This document shows, piece by piece, positions 23,022-30,323 of a stretch of 33,049 nucleotides of DNA. A program made the position numbers and the translations under genes. Origin of the DNA: an uncultured Bacteroidales bacterium. GTDB taxonomy: Bacteria; Bacteroidota; Bacteroidia; Bacteroidales; P3. The notes beneath the pieces are model-generated. The model worked only from the letters and a program-made list of their open reading frames with translations, ran no database searches and was not told the origin of the DNA. The stretch spans positions 1 through 33,049 of the forward strand of contig ONBB01000020.1 in assembly GCA_900315935.1 (NCBI GenBank), written 5' to 3'. Every line of letters begins with the position of its first letter. Within the stretch, counting starts at the first letter, position 1.

Positions 23022-24842
23022 ATGAAAAAACCTCTCTCCTTCGGAATGACCATGCTGGCCTCGGCGCTGGGCGTGGTGATAGTCTCCATTGTCGGCGGCC
23101 TGCTGATGTTCATCATCATGATTGCCATGGTGGCAGCCCTCGGCAGCGCCGGCAGCAGCGACACCACCGTGGTGCGCGGCAACACGTTCCTCACCGTCGA
23201 CCTGTCCCGCATCAGCGGCGACCGCACGCCGTCGGGTCTGATGATGAGCCTCGGCGAGGGCAAGAGCACGGGCTTGGTCGACGCCACGCGCGCCATCCGT
23301 GCCGCCGCCACCGACGACCGCATCAGCGGCATCTTCCTCAAAGACCCGGGTGCGAGCGCCCTCTCGTGGGGTTCGCTCACCGAGCTGCGCGACGCGATGG
23401 CCGCCTTCCGCGAGGTGGGCAAGCCCGTGGTGGCCTACTCGGCCGGCTATTCCCAAGGAGGCTACTATGTCGCATCCCTGGCCGACCGCGTCTGCCTGCA
23501 TCCCGCCGGCATGGTCGACTTCCGCGGCATGGGCGCCGAGGTGATGTACTACAAGGAGTTGCTCGACAAACTGGGCGTCGAGATGCAGCTCATCCGGCCG
23601 GAGAGTTGCGCCTACAAAAGCGCCGGCGAGGTCTACACCCTGACCCACATGTCGGCCGCCAACCGCGAGCAGATACGCGCCTATATATCAAGCATCTGGC
23701 GCACCGCCACGGAGCAGATTGCCGCCAACCGCAACCTCACCACCGAGCGCCTCAACGCCATCGCCGATGGCCTCAGCGGATACCTGGCCGACGACGCCAA
23801 GCGCAGCGGCCTGGTCGACGCCCTCTGCTTCGAGGAGGACGTGCGCGGAGTGCTCAAAAACCAGTACGCCGGCAAGCACCTCCTGCCGCTCGACAAATAC
23901 GCCGCCAACCAAAAGTCCGCGCTCAACGCCGGCAAAACCACCGACCGCATAGCCCTCATCTACGCCGAAGGCAACGTGGTGGACGGCACCTCCAAGGGCA
24001 TGGGCACCGCCGTCTACGGCGACGACATCGTCCGCGCCCTGCGCCAAGCCTCGGAGGACAAGAACGTGAAAGCCATCGTGCTGCGTGTCAACTCGCCCGG
24101 CGGCCAAGCCACCGCCAGCGAGAGCATGACCCACGCCGTGATGCAGGCCCGCGAGAAGAAGCCCGTCATCGTCTCGATGGGCGACCTCGCCGCCTCGGCC
24201 GGCTACGAGATGTCGTGCATGGCCCACTGCATCGTGGCCCAGCCCACCACCATCACCGGCTCCATCGGCGTCTTCGGCACCCTGCCCAACGTGGGCAAGC
24301 TGATGCGCCAGAAACTGGGACTGAACACCGACACCGTCTCCACCAACCGCAACGCCAACGGCCTCACCATCCTGCGCCCCCTCTCCCCCACCGCCATGGC
24401 GATGATGGAGCGCAACGTGGAGGACTTCTACAAGGTCTTCGTGGGCCGCGTGGCCGAGGGTCGCGGCATGACCTACGACGCAGTGCACCAGATAGCCCGT
24501 GGCCGCGTGTGGACCGGCGCCGACGCCAAAGGCATCGGGTTGGTCGACACACTAGGCGGCCTCGACCTGGCCATCAGCATCGCCGCCGAGCGCGCCGGCA
24601 TCAAAGACTACTCCGTCAAGGAATACCCCAAGGAGAAGGACACCTGGACCCAGCTCTCCGAACTGCTCGGCGAGCCAGTCGACGACGACCTCAACCTCCT
24701 CTCGCGCATGCGGCTGGCCTGGCGCTGGAACCGCCACGGCAAACACCTTCAGCCCCTCACCCGCATGGAGCAGGACCTCCTCTACATCGCCGGCAGCGAG
24801 GGTCTCCAGGCCCGCCTGCCCTTCGTGCTCGTGGCCGAGTAG
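23022..24842 (+). CDS. sppA: Signal peptide peptidase SppA, 67-kDa type
   Basis: A membrane-anchored serine protease that degrades signal peptides left after export. One hydrophobic N-terminal segment (residues about 10-45, VVIVSIVGGLLMFIIMIAMV) anchors it, with the catalytic part outside the membrane. The protein is 606 residues and has two tandem ClpP/crotonase-like halves. The catalytic dyad is visible: lysine K199 in SCAYKSAGEVYT and serine S392 in GDLAASAGYEMSC. GSIGVFGTLPNVGKL and GRVWTGADAKGIGLVDTLGG are further family blocks. No Shine-Dalgarno or -7 promoter is evident; the leader consists of a heptamer array, and transcription may come from readthrough past the aldolase hairpin or from an unrecognised promoter. 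Confidence 0.94.
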   Translation: MKKPLSFGMTMLASALGVVIVSIVGGLLMFIIMIAMVAALGSAGSSDTTVVRGNTFLTVDLSRISGDRTPSGLMMSLGEGKSTGLVDATRAIRAAATDDRISGIFLKDPGASALSWGSLTELRDAMAAFREVGKPVVAYSAGYSQGGYYVASLADRVCLHPAGMVDFRGMGAEVMYYKELLDKLGVEMQLIRPESCAYKSAGEVYTLTHMSAANREQIRAYISSIWRTATEQIAANRNLTTERLNAIADGLSGYLADDAKRSGLVDALCFEEDVRGVLKNQYAGKHLLPLDKYAANQKSALNAGKTTDRIALIYAEGNVVDGTSKGMGTAVYGDDIVRALRQASEDKNVKAIVLRVNSPGGQATASESMTHAVMQAREKKPVIVSMGDLAASAGYEMSCMAHCIVAQPTTITGSIGVFGTLPNVGKLMRQKLGLNTDTVSTNRNANGLTILRPLSPTAMAMMERNVEDFYKVFVGRVAEGRGMTYDAVHQIARGRVWTGADAKGIGLVDTLGGLDLAISIAAERAGIKDYSVKEYPKEKDTWTQLSELLGEPVDDDLNLLSRMRLAWRWNRHGKHLQPLTRMEQDLLYIAGSEGLQARLPFVLVAE

Positions 24843-24916
24843 GATTGGACGCACACCTAATCTACTGAAAACAAACCCTCTAGATTACCAACATACTCCT
24901 CTAACATTGTCTAACG

Positions 24917-24983
24917 TTCCATAAGCTTCCATATCCTTCCAGTGCCTTTGTATTCCCCTACCATTCCCCTACCGTTCCCCTAG
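24917..24983 (+). repeat. Dispersed intergenic repeat, copy 3
   Basis: TTCCATAAGCTTCC, then CAGTGCCTTTGTA (one base different from copies 1 and 2), then two 11-base units in the order ending A, ending G, and TTCCCCTAG. It lies between sppA and cstA on the same strand. Confidence 0.9.
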
Positions 24984-25010
24984 GCTCTCCCCTCCCATTG
25001 GGAAGAGAGC
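24984..25010. terminator. Hairpin between sppA and cstA
   Basis: GCTCTC pairs with GAGAGC, and an inner TCCCA/TGGGA stem closes on a short loop. It immediately follows repeat copy 3. No strong T-tract follows; it could end the sppA transcript. Confidence 0.45.
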
Positions 25011-25039
25011 AGACAGAGGTTAATTCAAAAAACTTTCGT

Positions 25040-25047
25040 ACCTTTGC
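25040..25047 (+). promoter_or_regulatory. -7 promoter element of cstA
   Basis: TACCTTTG followed by CAG fits the consensus, 24 bases upstream of the cstA ATG at 25072. Confidence 0.8.
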
Positions 25048-25071
25048 AGCGTATTTTAACCGTCAAACACT

Positions 25072-26559
25072 ATGCTGACATTCATCTTATCTGTTGTATT
25101 ACTGATACTTGGATACGTGGTCTACTCGCGTATCATTGAACGCATACTGCGTGTGGACCCGCGGCGGCGTACACCGGCGGTGGCACATGCCGACGGGGTG
25201 GACTATGTGCCGATGAAACCATGGCGCATCTTCCTCATCCAGTTCCTCAACATCGCCGGCGTGGGTCCCATTTGCGGCGCCATCATGGGTGCGCAGTTCG
25301 GCACCGCCTCGTTCCTCTGGATTGTCTTCGGCTCGATTTTCGCCGGCGCGGTGCACGATTTCATCTCGGGCTTCATGTCGCTGCGCCACCGCGGCTGCTC
25401 GCTGCCCGAGCTGCACGGCGCCTTCCTCGGCGACCGCGCCAAGCAGTTCATGCGCTGGTTCACCGTGCTGATGATGATTCTGGTGGGCGCGGTGTTCGTC
25501 AAGACCCCTTCGCAGCTGCTCATCGACCAGTTCACGCCCGGCTGGCCCCTGTGGGTGTGGCCGGCGATTATCTTCGCCTACTATCTGGTGGCCACCTTGG
25601 TGCCCATCGACAAACTTATCGGCAAGATATACCCAGTCTTCGGCCTGCTGCTGCTGTTGATGGCGGCGTTCATCGTGGTGGCCTTCTTCGTGCATCCCGA
25701 TGTGCAGCTGATCGAGCTGTGGGACGGCCTCGACAACCGCCATCCCCAGGCCGAGCGCAACCCCATCTTCCCGATGATGTTCGTCTCCATCGCCTGCGGC
25801 GCCATCAGCGGCTTCCACGCCACGCAGAGCCCCTTGATGGCCCGCTGCATGGTCAACGAACGACAGGCACGCCCCATCTTCTACGGAGCCATGATTGCCG
25901 AGGGCATCGTGGCACTCATCTGGGCTGCCGCCGCCGCCTACTTCTTCCACTACAAGCCCGAGCTCTGCGCCGGCAAGGGTGGCGACGCCATGGTGGGCGT
26001 CATCGCGGGCGAGTGGTTCACACCCGTGCTGGCCACGGTAACCATCCTGGGAGTCATCAGCGCCGCCGTGACCAGTGGCGACACCGCCCTGCGCTCGGCA
26101 CGCCTCATCGCGGCCGACATGTTCCACATCGACCAGAAGCCTTTCCTCAAGCGCATCCTCGTGGCCCTGCCGCTGTTCACCATTGCCGGCGGCATACTCA
26201 TCTACTCCTTCCGCGACGCGCAGGGGTTCCAGACCATCTGGCGCTACTTCGCCTGGGCCAACCAGGTGCTGGCCACCGTTACCCTGTGGGCCATCACCTC
26301 GTTCCTCTACCTGCGCCGCGCGCGCTGGACCTGCCTTATCACCCTGCTGCCCTCGCTGTTCATGACCATGGTGTGCGCCAGTTTCATCTTCGTCTCCCAG
26401 ACCGAGGGGCTCGGCGCCTTCATCCCGCGCCCGTGGGGCTACGCCATCTCGGCCGCCATCACCCTCGTCGCCCCCTTCTTCAGCCGCTTCTGGCGCGAGC
26501 GCCGCACCATCGCCCGCCTCGAAGCCATGGAAAACAAAATGATGTCCTCCGCACAATAA
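25072..26559 (+). CDS. cstA: Carbon starvation protein A family transporter, short form
   Basis: An inner-membrane transporter family implicated in peptide and pyruvate uptake under carbon limitation. The 495-residue protein has many hydrophobic helices (about a dozen). Signature segments include FLIQFLNIAGVGPICGAIMGAQFG, FAGAVHDFISGFMSLRHRG, the SIACGAISGFHATQSP block and AAVTSGDTALRSARLIAAD. It is much shorter than the roughly 700-residue E. coli CstA but typical of the short Bacteroidota form. It has its own promoter at 25040. The true substrate in this organism cannot be read from the sequence. Confidence 0.92.
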   Translation: MLTFILSVVLLILGYVVYSRIIERILRVDPRRRTPAVAHADGVDYVPMKPWRIFLIQFLNIAGVGPICGAIMGAQFGTASFLWIVFGSIFAGAVHDFISGFMSLRHRGCSLPELHGAFLGDRAKQFMRWFTVLMMILVGAVFVKTPSQLLIDQFTPGWPLWVWPAIIFAYYLVATLVPIDKLIGKIYPVFGLLLLLMAAFIVVAFFVHPDVQLIELWDGLDNRHPQAERNPIFPMMFVSIACGAISGFHATQSPLMARCMVNERQARPIFYGAMIAEGIVALIWAAAAAYFFHYKPELCAGKGGDAMVGVIAGEWFTPVLATVTILGVISAAVTSGDTALRSARLIAADMFHIDQKPFLKRILVALPLFTIAGGILIYSFRDAQGFQTIWRYFAWANQVLATVTLWAITSFLYLRRARWTCLITLLPSLFMTMVCASFIFVSQTEGLGAFIPRPWGYAISAAITLVAPFFSRFWRERRTIARLEAMENKMMSSAQ

Positions 26560-26596
26560 ATTGAACATATCCGCGTTACATCCGCGAAAAAAGTTG

Positions 26597-26604
26597 TATC
26601 TTTG
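26597..26604 (+). promoter_or_regulatory. -7 promoter element of the YD-like protein gene
   Basis: TATCTTTG followed by CAT, after AAAAAAGTTG, fits TAnnTTTG. It excludes the in-frame ATG at 26561 as the start and leaves a leader of roughly 10-20 bases to the ATG codons at 26621 and 26627. Confidence 0.85.
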
Positions 26605-26620
26605 CATTTTGAAAACACTG

Positions 26621-27457
26621 ATGAAAATGAAGAAAAATATCGCCCTCATGCTAGTCCTGCTCGTGGCAGGCACGGCTTTCGCCGCAGGTCCCAAGAACCG
26701 CAAGAACTCCCGTACCGAGATGGGTATCAACGGCCCGGCCCTCTATGTGATTGAGTACACCTACAACCTCCGCGGTGGACGCGACGGTGGCCGCCAGCTG
26801 GTGTGCATCGACAGCATCACCTTCGACAAACGCGGCAACTTCGCCGACAAGTTCCGCACCAAGGCCGACGACTACACCTGGTACAGCTACTTCTTCGATG
26901 TCAACGGCTACAGCCTCGGCTGGAACGAATACAACCGCGAGAAGATGCTCACCGGCCGCACCGCCTACCTCAACGACAAGGACGGCAACCGCATCGAGCG
27001 CACCGTCTTCCTCGGCAACCAGATGACCAAGAAGGAGAGCAGCAAGTTCGCCAACGGCCTCAAGGTCGAGGAGCAGAGCTTCGACAGTGACGGCGAAATG
27101 ACCGAGAAGCGCACCTACAAGTACGACTCCAAAGGCAACTGCACCGAGATGGAGTTCTATAACCGCGACGGCGAGCTGATGCAGCACTACCTCTACAAGT
27201 ACGACGCCCGCGGCAACCGCATCGAGTGGCGTTTCTACGACGCCGACGAGTTCCTCTCGGCCCTCACCACCTACTACTACGACGACCACGACAACCTGAT
27301 AGAGGTCTCCTCGTTCAACTACGACGAGCACCTCAACTGGAAGCACAGCTACGTCTACGAATACGACGAAGACGACAACTGGGTCCGCCAGACCATCTAC
27401 CGCAACAACGTGCCCTACCAGGTCATCGAGCGCGAGATTGCCTTCCCGGCGAACTAA
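26621..27457 (+). CDS. Secreted protein with YD-like repeats
   Basis: A 278-residue exported protein (276 from the ATG at 26627). MKMKKNIALMLVLLVAGTAF followed by AAG is a Sec signal peptide. The second half is built of repeated units of about 20 residues of the type YKYDSKGNCTEMEFYNRDGE, YKYDARGNRIEWRFYDADE, YYYDDHDNLIEVSSFNYDE and YEYDEDDNWVRQTIYRNN. This is the tyrosine-aspartate repeat style of Rhs/WapA and many Bacteroidota surface proteins. No toxin domain or sorting signal was seen, so it is more likely a small binding or structural protein than an Rhs toxin. The antitoxin gene starts 14 bases after its stop, so they may share a transcript. Confidence 0.82.
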   Translation: MKMKKNIALMLVLLVAGTAFAAGPKNRKNSRTEMGINGPALYVIEYTYNLRGGRDGGRQLVCIDSITFDKRGNFADKFRTKADDYTWYSYFFDVNGYSLGWNEYNREKMLTGRTAYLNDKDGNRIERTVFLGNQMTKKESSKFANGLKVEEQSFDSDGEMTEKRTYKYDSKGNCTEMEFYNRDGELMQHYLYKYDARGNRIEWRFYDADEFLSALTTYYYDDHDNLIEVSSFNYDEHLNWKHSYVYEYDEDDNWVRQTIYRNNVPYQVIEREIAFPAN

Positions 27458-27471
27458 AAAAACTCAACATT

Positions 27472-27702
27472 ATGGATACCGTACAGATAACACTCAATGC
27501 TGACAATCGGAATGTCATCGACATTCTGCGCAACCTGTTATTGCAAATGCGTGGAGTAAGCAATGTGAAGGTGGAAGATATGGGTAACGAGTTTGACATC
27601 ACCGCAACTCCTGCCTATCGTGAGGCTATGGACGACATTGCCAACGGGCGCGTCTACCATGCCGCCAACGCCAAAGAGATGTTTGCACAGATTCTCGGCT
27701 GA
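27472..27702 (+). CDS. Type II antitoxin-like protein (orphaned)
   Basis: A 76-residue protein, MDTVQITLNADNR at the start and a tail reading EAMDDIANGRVYHAANAKE. The acidic helix followed by GRVYHA and a short amphipathic end is usual for antitoxins paired with YafQ/RelE-type mRNA interferases in Bacteroidota. The gene overlaps the next reading frame as TGATG, the coupling expected for such a module. That partner is broken, so the antitoxin has no intact toxin here. The DNA is AT-richer than the core genes to its left. Confidence 0.75.
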   Translation: MDTVQITLNADNRNVIDILRNLLLQMRGVSNVKVEDMGNEFDITATPAYREAMDDIANGRVYHAANAKEMFAQILG

Positions 27703-27803
27703 TGTACGAGGTTGTCTATACCAAACGTTTTACAAAGGATGTGAAGCTCTGCGTCTAGCGGGGTCTTGACAATACCGGCACCCATGCCGACCTTTTCAAA
27801 TAA
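27702..27803 (+). pseudogene. Broken YafQ/RelE-type toxin gene
   Basis: The frame starts MYEVVYTKRFTKDVKLCV, which resembles the first strand and helix of YafQ-type toxins, and is then stopped by TAG at codon 19 exactly where the family usually has a lysine (AAG to TAG would explain it). After the stop RGLDN continues the family pattern, then similarity fades and the frame closes at 27801-27803. The catalytic C-terminal half is absent. The start overlaps the antitoxin stop by one base. Too short to appear as a gene in routine annotation. Confidence 0.75.
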
Positions 27804-27892
27804 GTATTAACCAAACCCACTGCCAATGAAGCACAACGCATAGTTTTAATATGCACATCATAGAATAGGAAAGAAGCGAAACGAGCTTATCT

Positions 27893-28019
27893 GGTCATTC
27901 TGAAAACTTCGACACTTTTCAACTTCACCAGGGACAAGCAACGACGCTCCCGCCTTTTTGGCGTGGGCTTTATACGTTGTAATCTGGTGAAGTAGGTAGT
28001 CGAAGACCTCAGAATGACC
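27893..28019. repeat. 127-bp fold-back element
   Basis: The ends are imperfect 21-bp inverted repeats (27893-27913 and 27999-28019) beginning GGTCATTCTGA and ending TCAGAATGACC. CTTCACCAG and CTGGTGAAG pair further in, then CAACG/CGTTG, and a central CCCGCC/GGCGTGGG hairpin. No coding capacity and no obvious target duplication. Resembles a small non-autonomous mobile element or a large structured RNA. The interval 27804-27892 has nothing recognised. Confidence 0.7.
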
Positions 28020-28100
28020 GATGGAGACCAAAAAGTACCCACGCTCTTTTTATGTGCATATCCTTGGTACATCATCTTTTTAACTCACAAATCAATCAAA

Positions 28101-28745
28101 ATGAAAACAAGAACCAAAACAATCTTCATGCTGCTTTTCACGGCAGCCCTGACTTTCTCTGCCTGCAACAAGGACGATGGCACAACAGATTCACCAAACA
28201 ATCCCAGCACGCCGGATGTTCCGATTTCACCGACAATCACTAATGCCACATTCACCTTCGACGGGCAAACCGTCCCATTGGGCAGCCTTACTACTAACGT
28301 GAAGCGGTTTACAACCAGCTACGGGGCTAACGGACGTCGTCTGATAATCGATGCCGCCTCCACCGAGAAGCCGGCAGGATGCACAATGAACATGCCGACA
28401 TTCCATATCGTCATCGAGCGTGTCGGCGGCGATGCCACATGGCGAATCATCGAAGACAGCACCTACGCCTACACCGCTGATATGCTGGCCGACGAGACAC
28501 AGAGAAATTACTTCACAGAACAGGTGGATGCACAGACAGTCCGTCCAGTCAAGCCGAACTATATCCATTGGTCTTCCTCTCAGTATACCGACAATCCTGT
28601 AAACGATGAGAACAACACTGTGAGCATCAATTGCCAGATTACGTTCCAAGGTGTCTATGAGAAAGAAACCACGTGGACATATAATCCGCAAGATCTAAAA
28701 GGATTGTCTTTGTCAATCCAAGCGAATCCATGCGTCGAACAATAA
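28101..28745 (+). CDS. Hypothetical lipoprotein
   Basis: A 214-residue exported protein. MKTRTKTIFMLLFTAALTFS followed by ACNKDD is a lipoprotein signal with the cysteine at about residue 22, and the acidic residues after it together with a Pro/Ser/Thr linker (SPNNPSTPDVPISP) suggest surface display as in many Bacteroidota lipoproteins. The remaining part is predicted beta-rich and no family was recognised. The start at 28101 is preferred over the frame-open ATG at 28014, which lies inside the fold-back element. No clear -7 element precedes it. AT-richer than the core genes, with a strong terminator behind it. Confidence 0.78.
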   Translation: MKTRTKTIFMLLFTAALTFSACNKDDGTTDSPNNPSTPDVPISPTITNATFTFDGQTVPLGSLTTNVKRFTTSYGANGRRLIIDAASTEKPAGCTMNMPTFHIVIERVGGDATWRIIEDSTYAYTADMLADETQRNYFTEQVDAQTVRPVKPNYIHWSSSQYTDNPVNDENNTVSINCQITFQGVYEKETTWTYNPQDLKGLSLSIQANPCVEQ

Positions 28746-28750
28746 AAGTA

Positions 28751-28783
28751 AAGAGCCCCTAAAAGAAAGGGGCTCTTTTTTTT
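28751..28783. terminator. Bidirectional terminator
   Basis: AAGAGCCCCT (28751-28760) and AGGGGCTCTT (28768-28777) form a perfect 10-bp stem with a 7-base loop, followed by a run of T residues to 28783. It ends the lipoprotein gene and overlaps the stop codon of the converging Cas4-like gene. The A-rich left flank lets it serve that strand as well. Confidence 0.9.
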
Positions 28784-29588
28784 ATCCAAACAGCGACATC
28801 TGCCTGACGCCTTGGGCGCAGTAGTGCTGGTAGGGGCAGGCGTAGGGTTCTAGACAGTGCTGGCCGGTAGGTGTGGCGGGCTCGCCGTGGCGGAGGATGT
28901 CCTTCATGGCGGCGATGTTCTTTTCTATCTCCCCGTGCTGTTCTTGCAGGGCGGTGGAGAGCTCTTCCTTGATGAAGCCGCCGCCGGGATTGGCATAGAC
29001 GATGCTGAAGGTGTTTATCTTGCGGCAATGCGAGATGACGTAGTGCTGCAGGGCGGCGTCGCGGCGGTAGGTCTCGCTGAGGGTGGTGCCGCTCTTCACC
29101 TCGTAGATGTCGAGGGTGCCGTCCTCGCGCTGCTGCACCACGTCGGCCAGCACCAGCACGTCGTCGTAGAGGAATCCAGCCTCGAATAGGGTGATAGTTT
29201 CACACTCCTCCACCTCCGCTTCGCGGCGGTCCCCCTCCCCTAGCTTAGGGGAGGAGCCAAGATAGTGTTCGTCGACAGCTGCAACACCCTTCAGCTCTCC
29301 CCCTAAGTTAGGGGGAGTACCCCGAAGGGGGGAGGGAGTGTGTATTCCATCCAGCAGCTCGGCGGTGCGGACGGGGTAGGCGTCGACGTTGCGCTTCAGC
29401 TCGGCGCTGAGGTCTATGCCGTCGGGGAAGGTGGCCTTGAAGGCGTACTCGAAGTCGCGGCCGCGGTCGAAGCGGCGCATCTGCTCGGCGGTGTAGCGGG
29501 CGAGGCGCGGGTTGAAGACGTCGAGCCACAGCGCGCGGTCGCACTGGAGGCCGCGGATGTACTTGCTTTTGCTCAACAGATGGCTCAT
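28782..29588 (-). CDS. Cas4-like PD-(D/E)XK nuclease with an in-frame repeat insertion
   Basis: A 268-residue protein. The start SKSKYIRGLQCDRALWLD is typical of Cas4/DUF2779-type proteins. The nuclease motif is DDVLVLADV (D149), IYEVKSGT (E163, K165) and QHYVI (Q181), the RecB-type order. Four cysteines placed as in iron-sulphur Cas4 and AddB proteins are present: C16 and C245, C251, C257 in HCLEPYACPYQHYC. Between residues about 84 and 128, HTPSPLRGTPPNLGGELKGV and the following residues come from a palindromic repeat that interrupts the expected junction of LLDG and ETITLFEAGF. No cas genes or CRISPR array are nearby, so a general DNA-processing role is more likely than CRISPR adaptation. 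Confidence 0.78.
   Translation of the reverse strand: MSHLLSKSKYIRGLQCDRALWLDVFNPRLARYTAEQMRRFDRGRDFEYAFKATFPDGIDLSAELKRNVDAYPVRTAELLDGIHTPSPLRGTPPNLGGELKGVAAVDEHYLGSSPKLGEGDRREAEVEECETITLFEAGFLYDDVLVLADVVQQREDGTLDIYEVKSGTTLSETYRRDAALQHYVISHCRKINTFSIVYANPGGGFIKEELSTALQEQHGEIEKNIAAMKDILRHGEPATPTGQHCLEPYACPYQHYCAQGVRQMSLFG
29201..29343. repeat. Palindromic element inside the Cas4-like gene
   Basis: The element has CACACTCC at both ends in inverted orientation. From the left: CCGC/GCGG hairpin, then CTCCCCTA/TAGGGGAG with a GCT loop. From the right on the other strand: CCCC/GGGG hairpin around TTCG, then CTCCCCCTAA/TTAGGGGGAG, then GAAGGGTGTTG. The left part matches the order of the non-coding element at 250-320. 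Inserted length leaves the frame open. Confidence 0.8.
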
Positions 29589-29610
29589 GTCGGTTAATCT
29601 TTATTCTCCT

Positions 29611-29708
29611 GCTCGCTGCGCTCACGAGATCTTGTTGATCTTGTAGATTTTTTGATGACACATCAACGTGAGCGAAACGAGCGTAATCTACAAGATCTAC
29701 GAGATCTC
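29611..29708. repeat. Interleaved inverted repeats between the Cas4-like and LOG genes
   Basis: Block A, GCTCGCTGCGCTCAC (29611-29625), is matched in inverse by 29668-29682 with two changes. Block B at 29626-29649 is matched in inverse by 29685-29708 with two changes. The order A-B then A'-B' means that only one pair, or a pseudoknot, can form at once. A 6-bp hairpin (TTGATG, CATCAA) lies between. Block B' is made of 9-base units like AAGATCTAC and includes the LOG stop codon. Confidence 0.75.
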
Positions 29709-30302
29709 TGCCCCGCCAGGGGCAAGGAGTTCAAAAATGTCTTCTACAGAATTTACCGCCACCAGGCCAGCGTCGCTGCGCATCAGGCCCTCCTCTTTGA
29801 CGAGGCGGAGTTGCTCGAGGAAGGGGATGTAGTAGCCGTCGATGTTGAGGAGTATCATGGGCTTGGTGCGGTAGGTGCCGTCCAGTATCCTCTGCCAGGG
29901 CTGGTGGTTCGCTCCACTATGGTCGCGCACCAGCCCCAGTTGGTTCATGACCATGACTTCGGAGACCTCATCGATGGTACCGATGCCGCCGGGGAGGGCG
30001 ATGAAGGCGTCGCAGAGGGCGAGGATGCGTTCCTTGCGCTCGGCCATGCTGCCGACGCGGACGAGCTCGGTGACGCGCTGCGAGTGGATGATGTCGTCGC
30101 TGAAGAGGTTGGGGATGACGCCGACGACGCGGCCTCCCTCCTCCAGCGCCGCGCCGCTGACCACGCCCATGAGGCCGAGGTTGCTTCCGCCATAGACGAG
30201 GGTGTGCCCCTCCTGCGCGATGCGGCGGCCGAGGACGGCGGCGGCCTCGACGATTTCCTTGTTACGCGGCAGCGACGAGCCGCAGAAGACTGCTATGTTC
30301 AT
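29697..30302 (-). CDS. LOG family protein (nucleoside monophosphate phosphoribohydrolase)
   Basis: Relatives release cytokinin-like bases from ribotides or cleave purine monophosphates to base and ribose phosphate. The 201-residue protein has MNIAVFCGSS, LVYGGSNLGLMG (residues 36-46), the catalytic arginine-lysine segment AERKERI (87-93) and PGGIGTIDE (104-112). Between LGL (122-124) and the KPMILLNIDGYY strand there are about 20 additional residues (VRDHSGANHQPWQRILDGT), whose DNA is flanked by 9-bp inverted repeats; homologues known to me pass directly from LGL to a KP-containing strand. Its stop codon lies inside a repeat. Adjacent csaA is 21 bases upstream on the same strand. Confidence 0.88.
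   Translation of the reverse strand: MNIAVFCGSSLPRNKEIVEAAAVLGRRIAQEGHTLVYGGSNLGLMGVVSGAALEEGGRVVGVIPNLFSDDIIHSQRVTELVRVGSMAERKERILALCDAFIALPGGIGTIDEVSEVMVMNQLGLVRDHSGANHQPWQRILDGTYRTKPMILLNIDGYYIPFLEQLRLVKEEGLMRSDAGLVAVNSVEDIFELLAPGGAEIS
29898..29936. repeat. Inverted-repeat-flanked segment inside the LOG gene
   Basis: GGGCTGGTG (29898-29906) and CACCAGCCC (29928-29936) are perfect 9-bp inverted repeats. They lie within the stretch (29868-29930 and a few bases more) encoding residues that have no counterpart in usual LOG proteins. This fits a small inserted palindromic element. Confidence 0.5.
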
Positions 30303-30323
30303 TATGTCTGTTTTGTGTCGTTG

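Noticed and set aside
23366-24868. A 500-codon frame within sppA
   Set aside because: Arg/His/Pro-rich out-of-frame reading of a clear SppA gene.
25099-26730. A 543-codon frame antisense to cstA
   Set aside because: His/Glu/Asp/Gly-rich shadow translation; cstA on the other strand has a promoter and membrane helices.
26621-27457. Rhs-type polymorphic toxin
   Set aside because: Only a few YD-like units and a signal peptide are present; no core barrel, toxin domain or immunity gene follows.
28014-28100. Upstream start for the lipoprotein at 28101
   Set aside because: It would begin inside the fold-back element and place 29 residues before a good lipoprotein signal.
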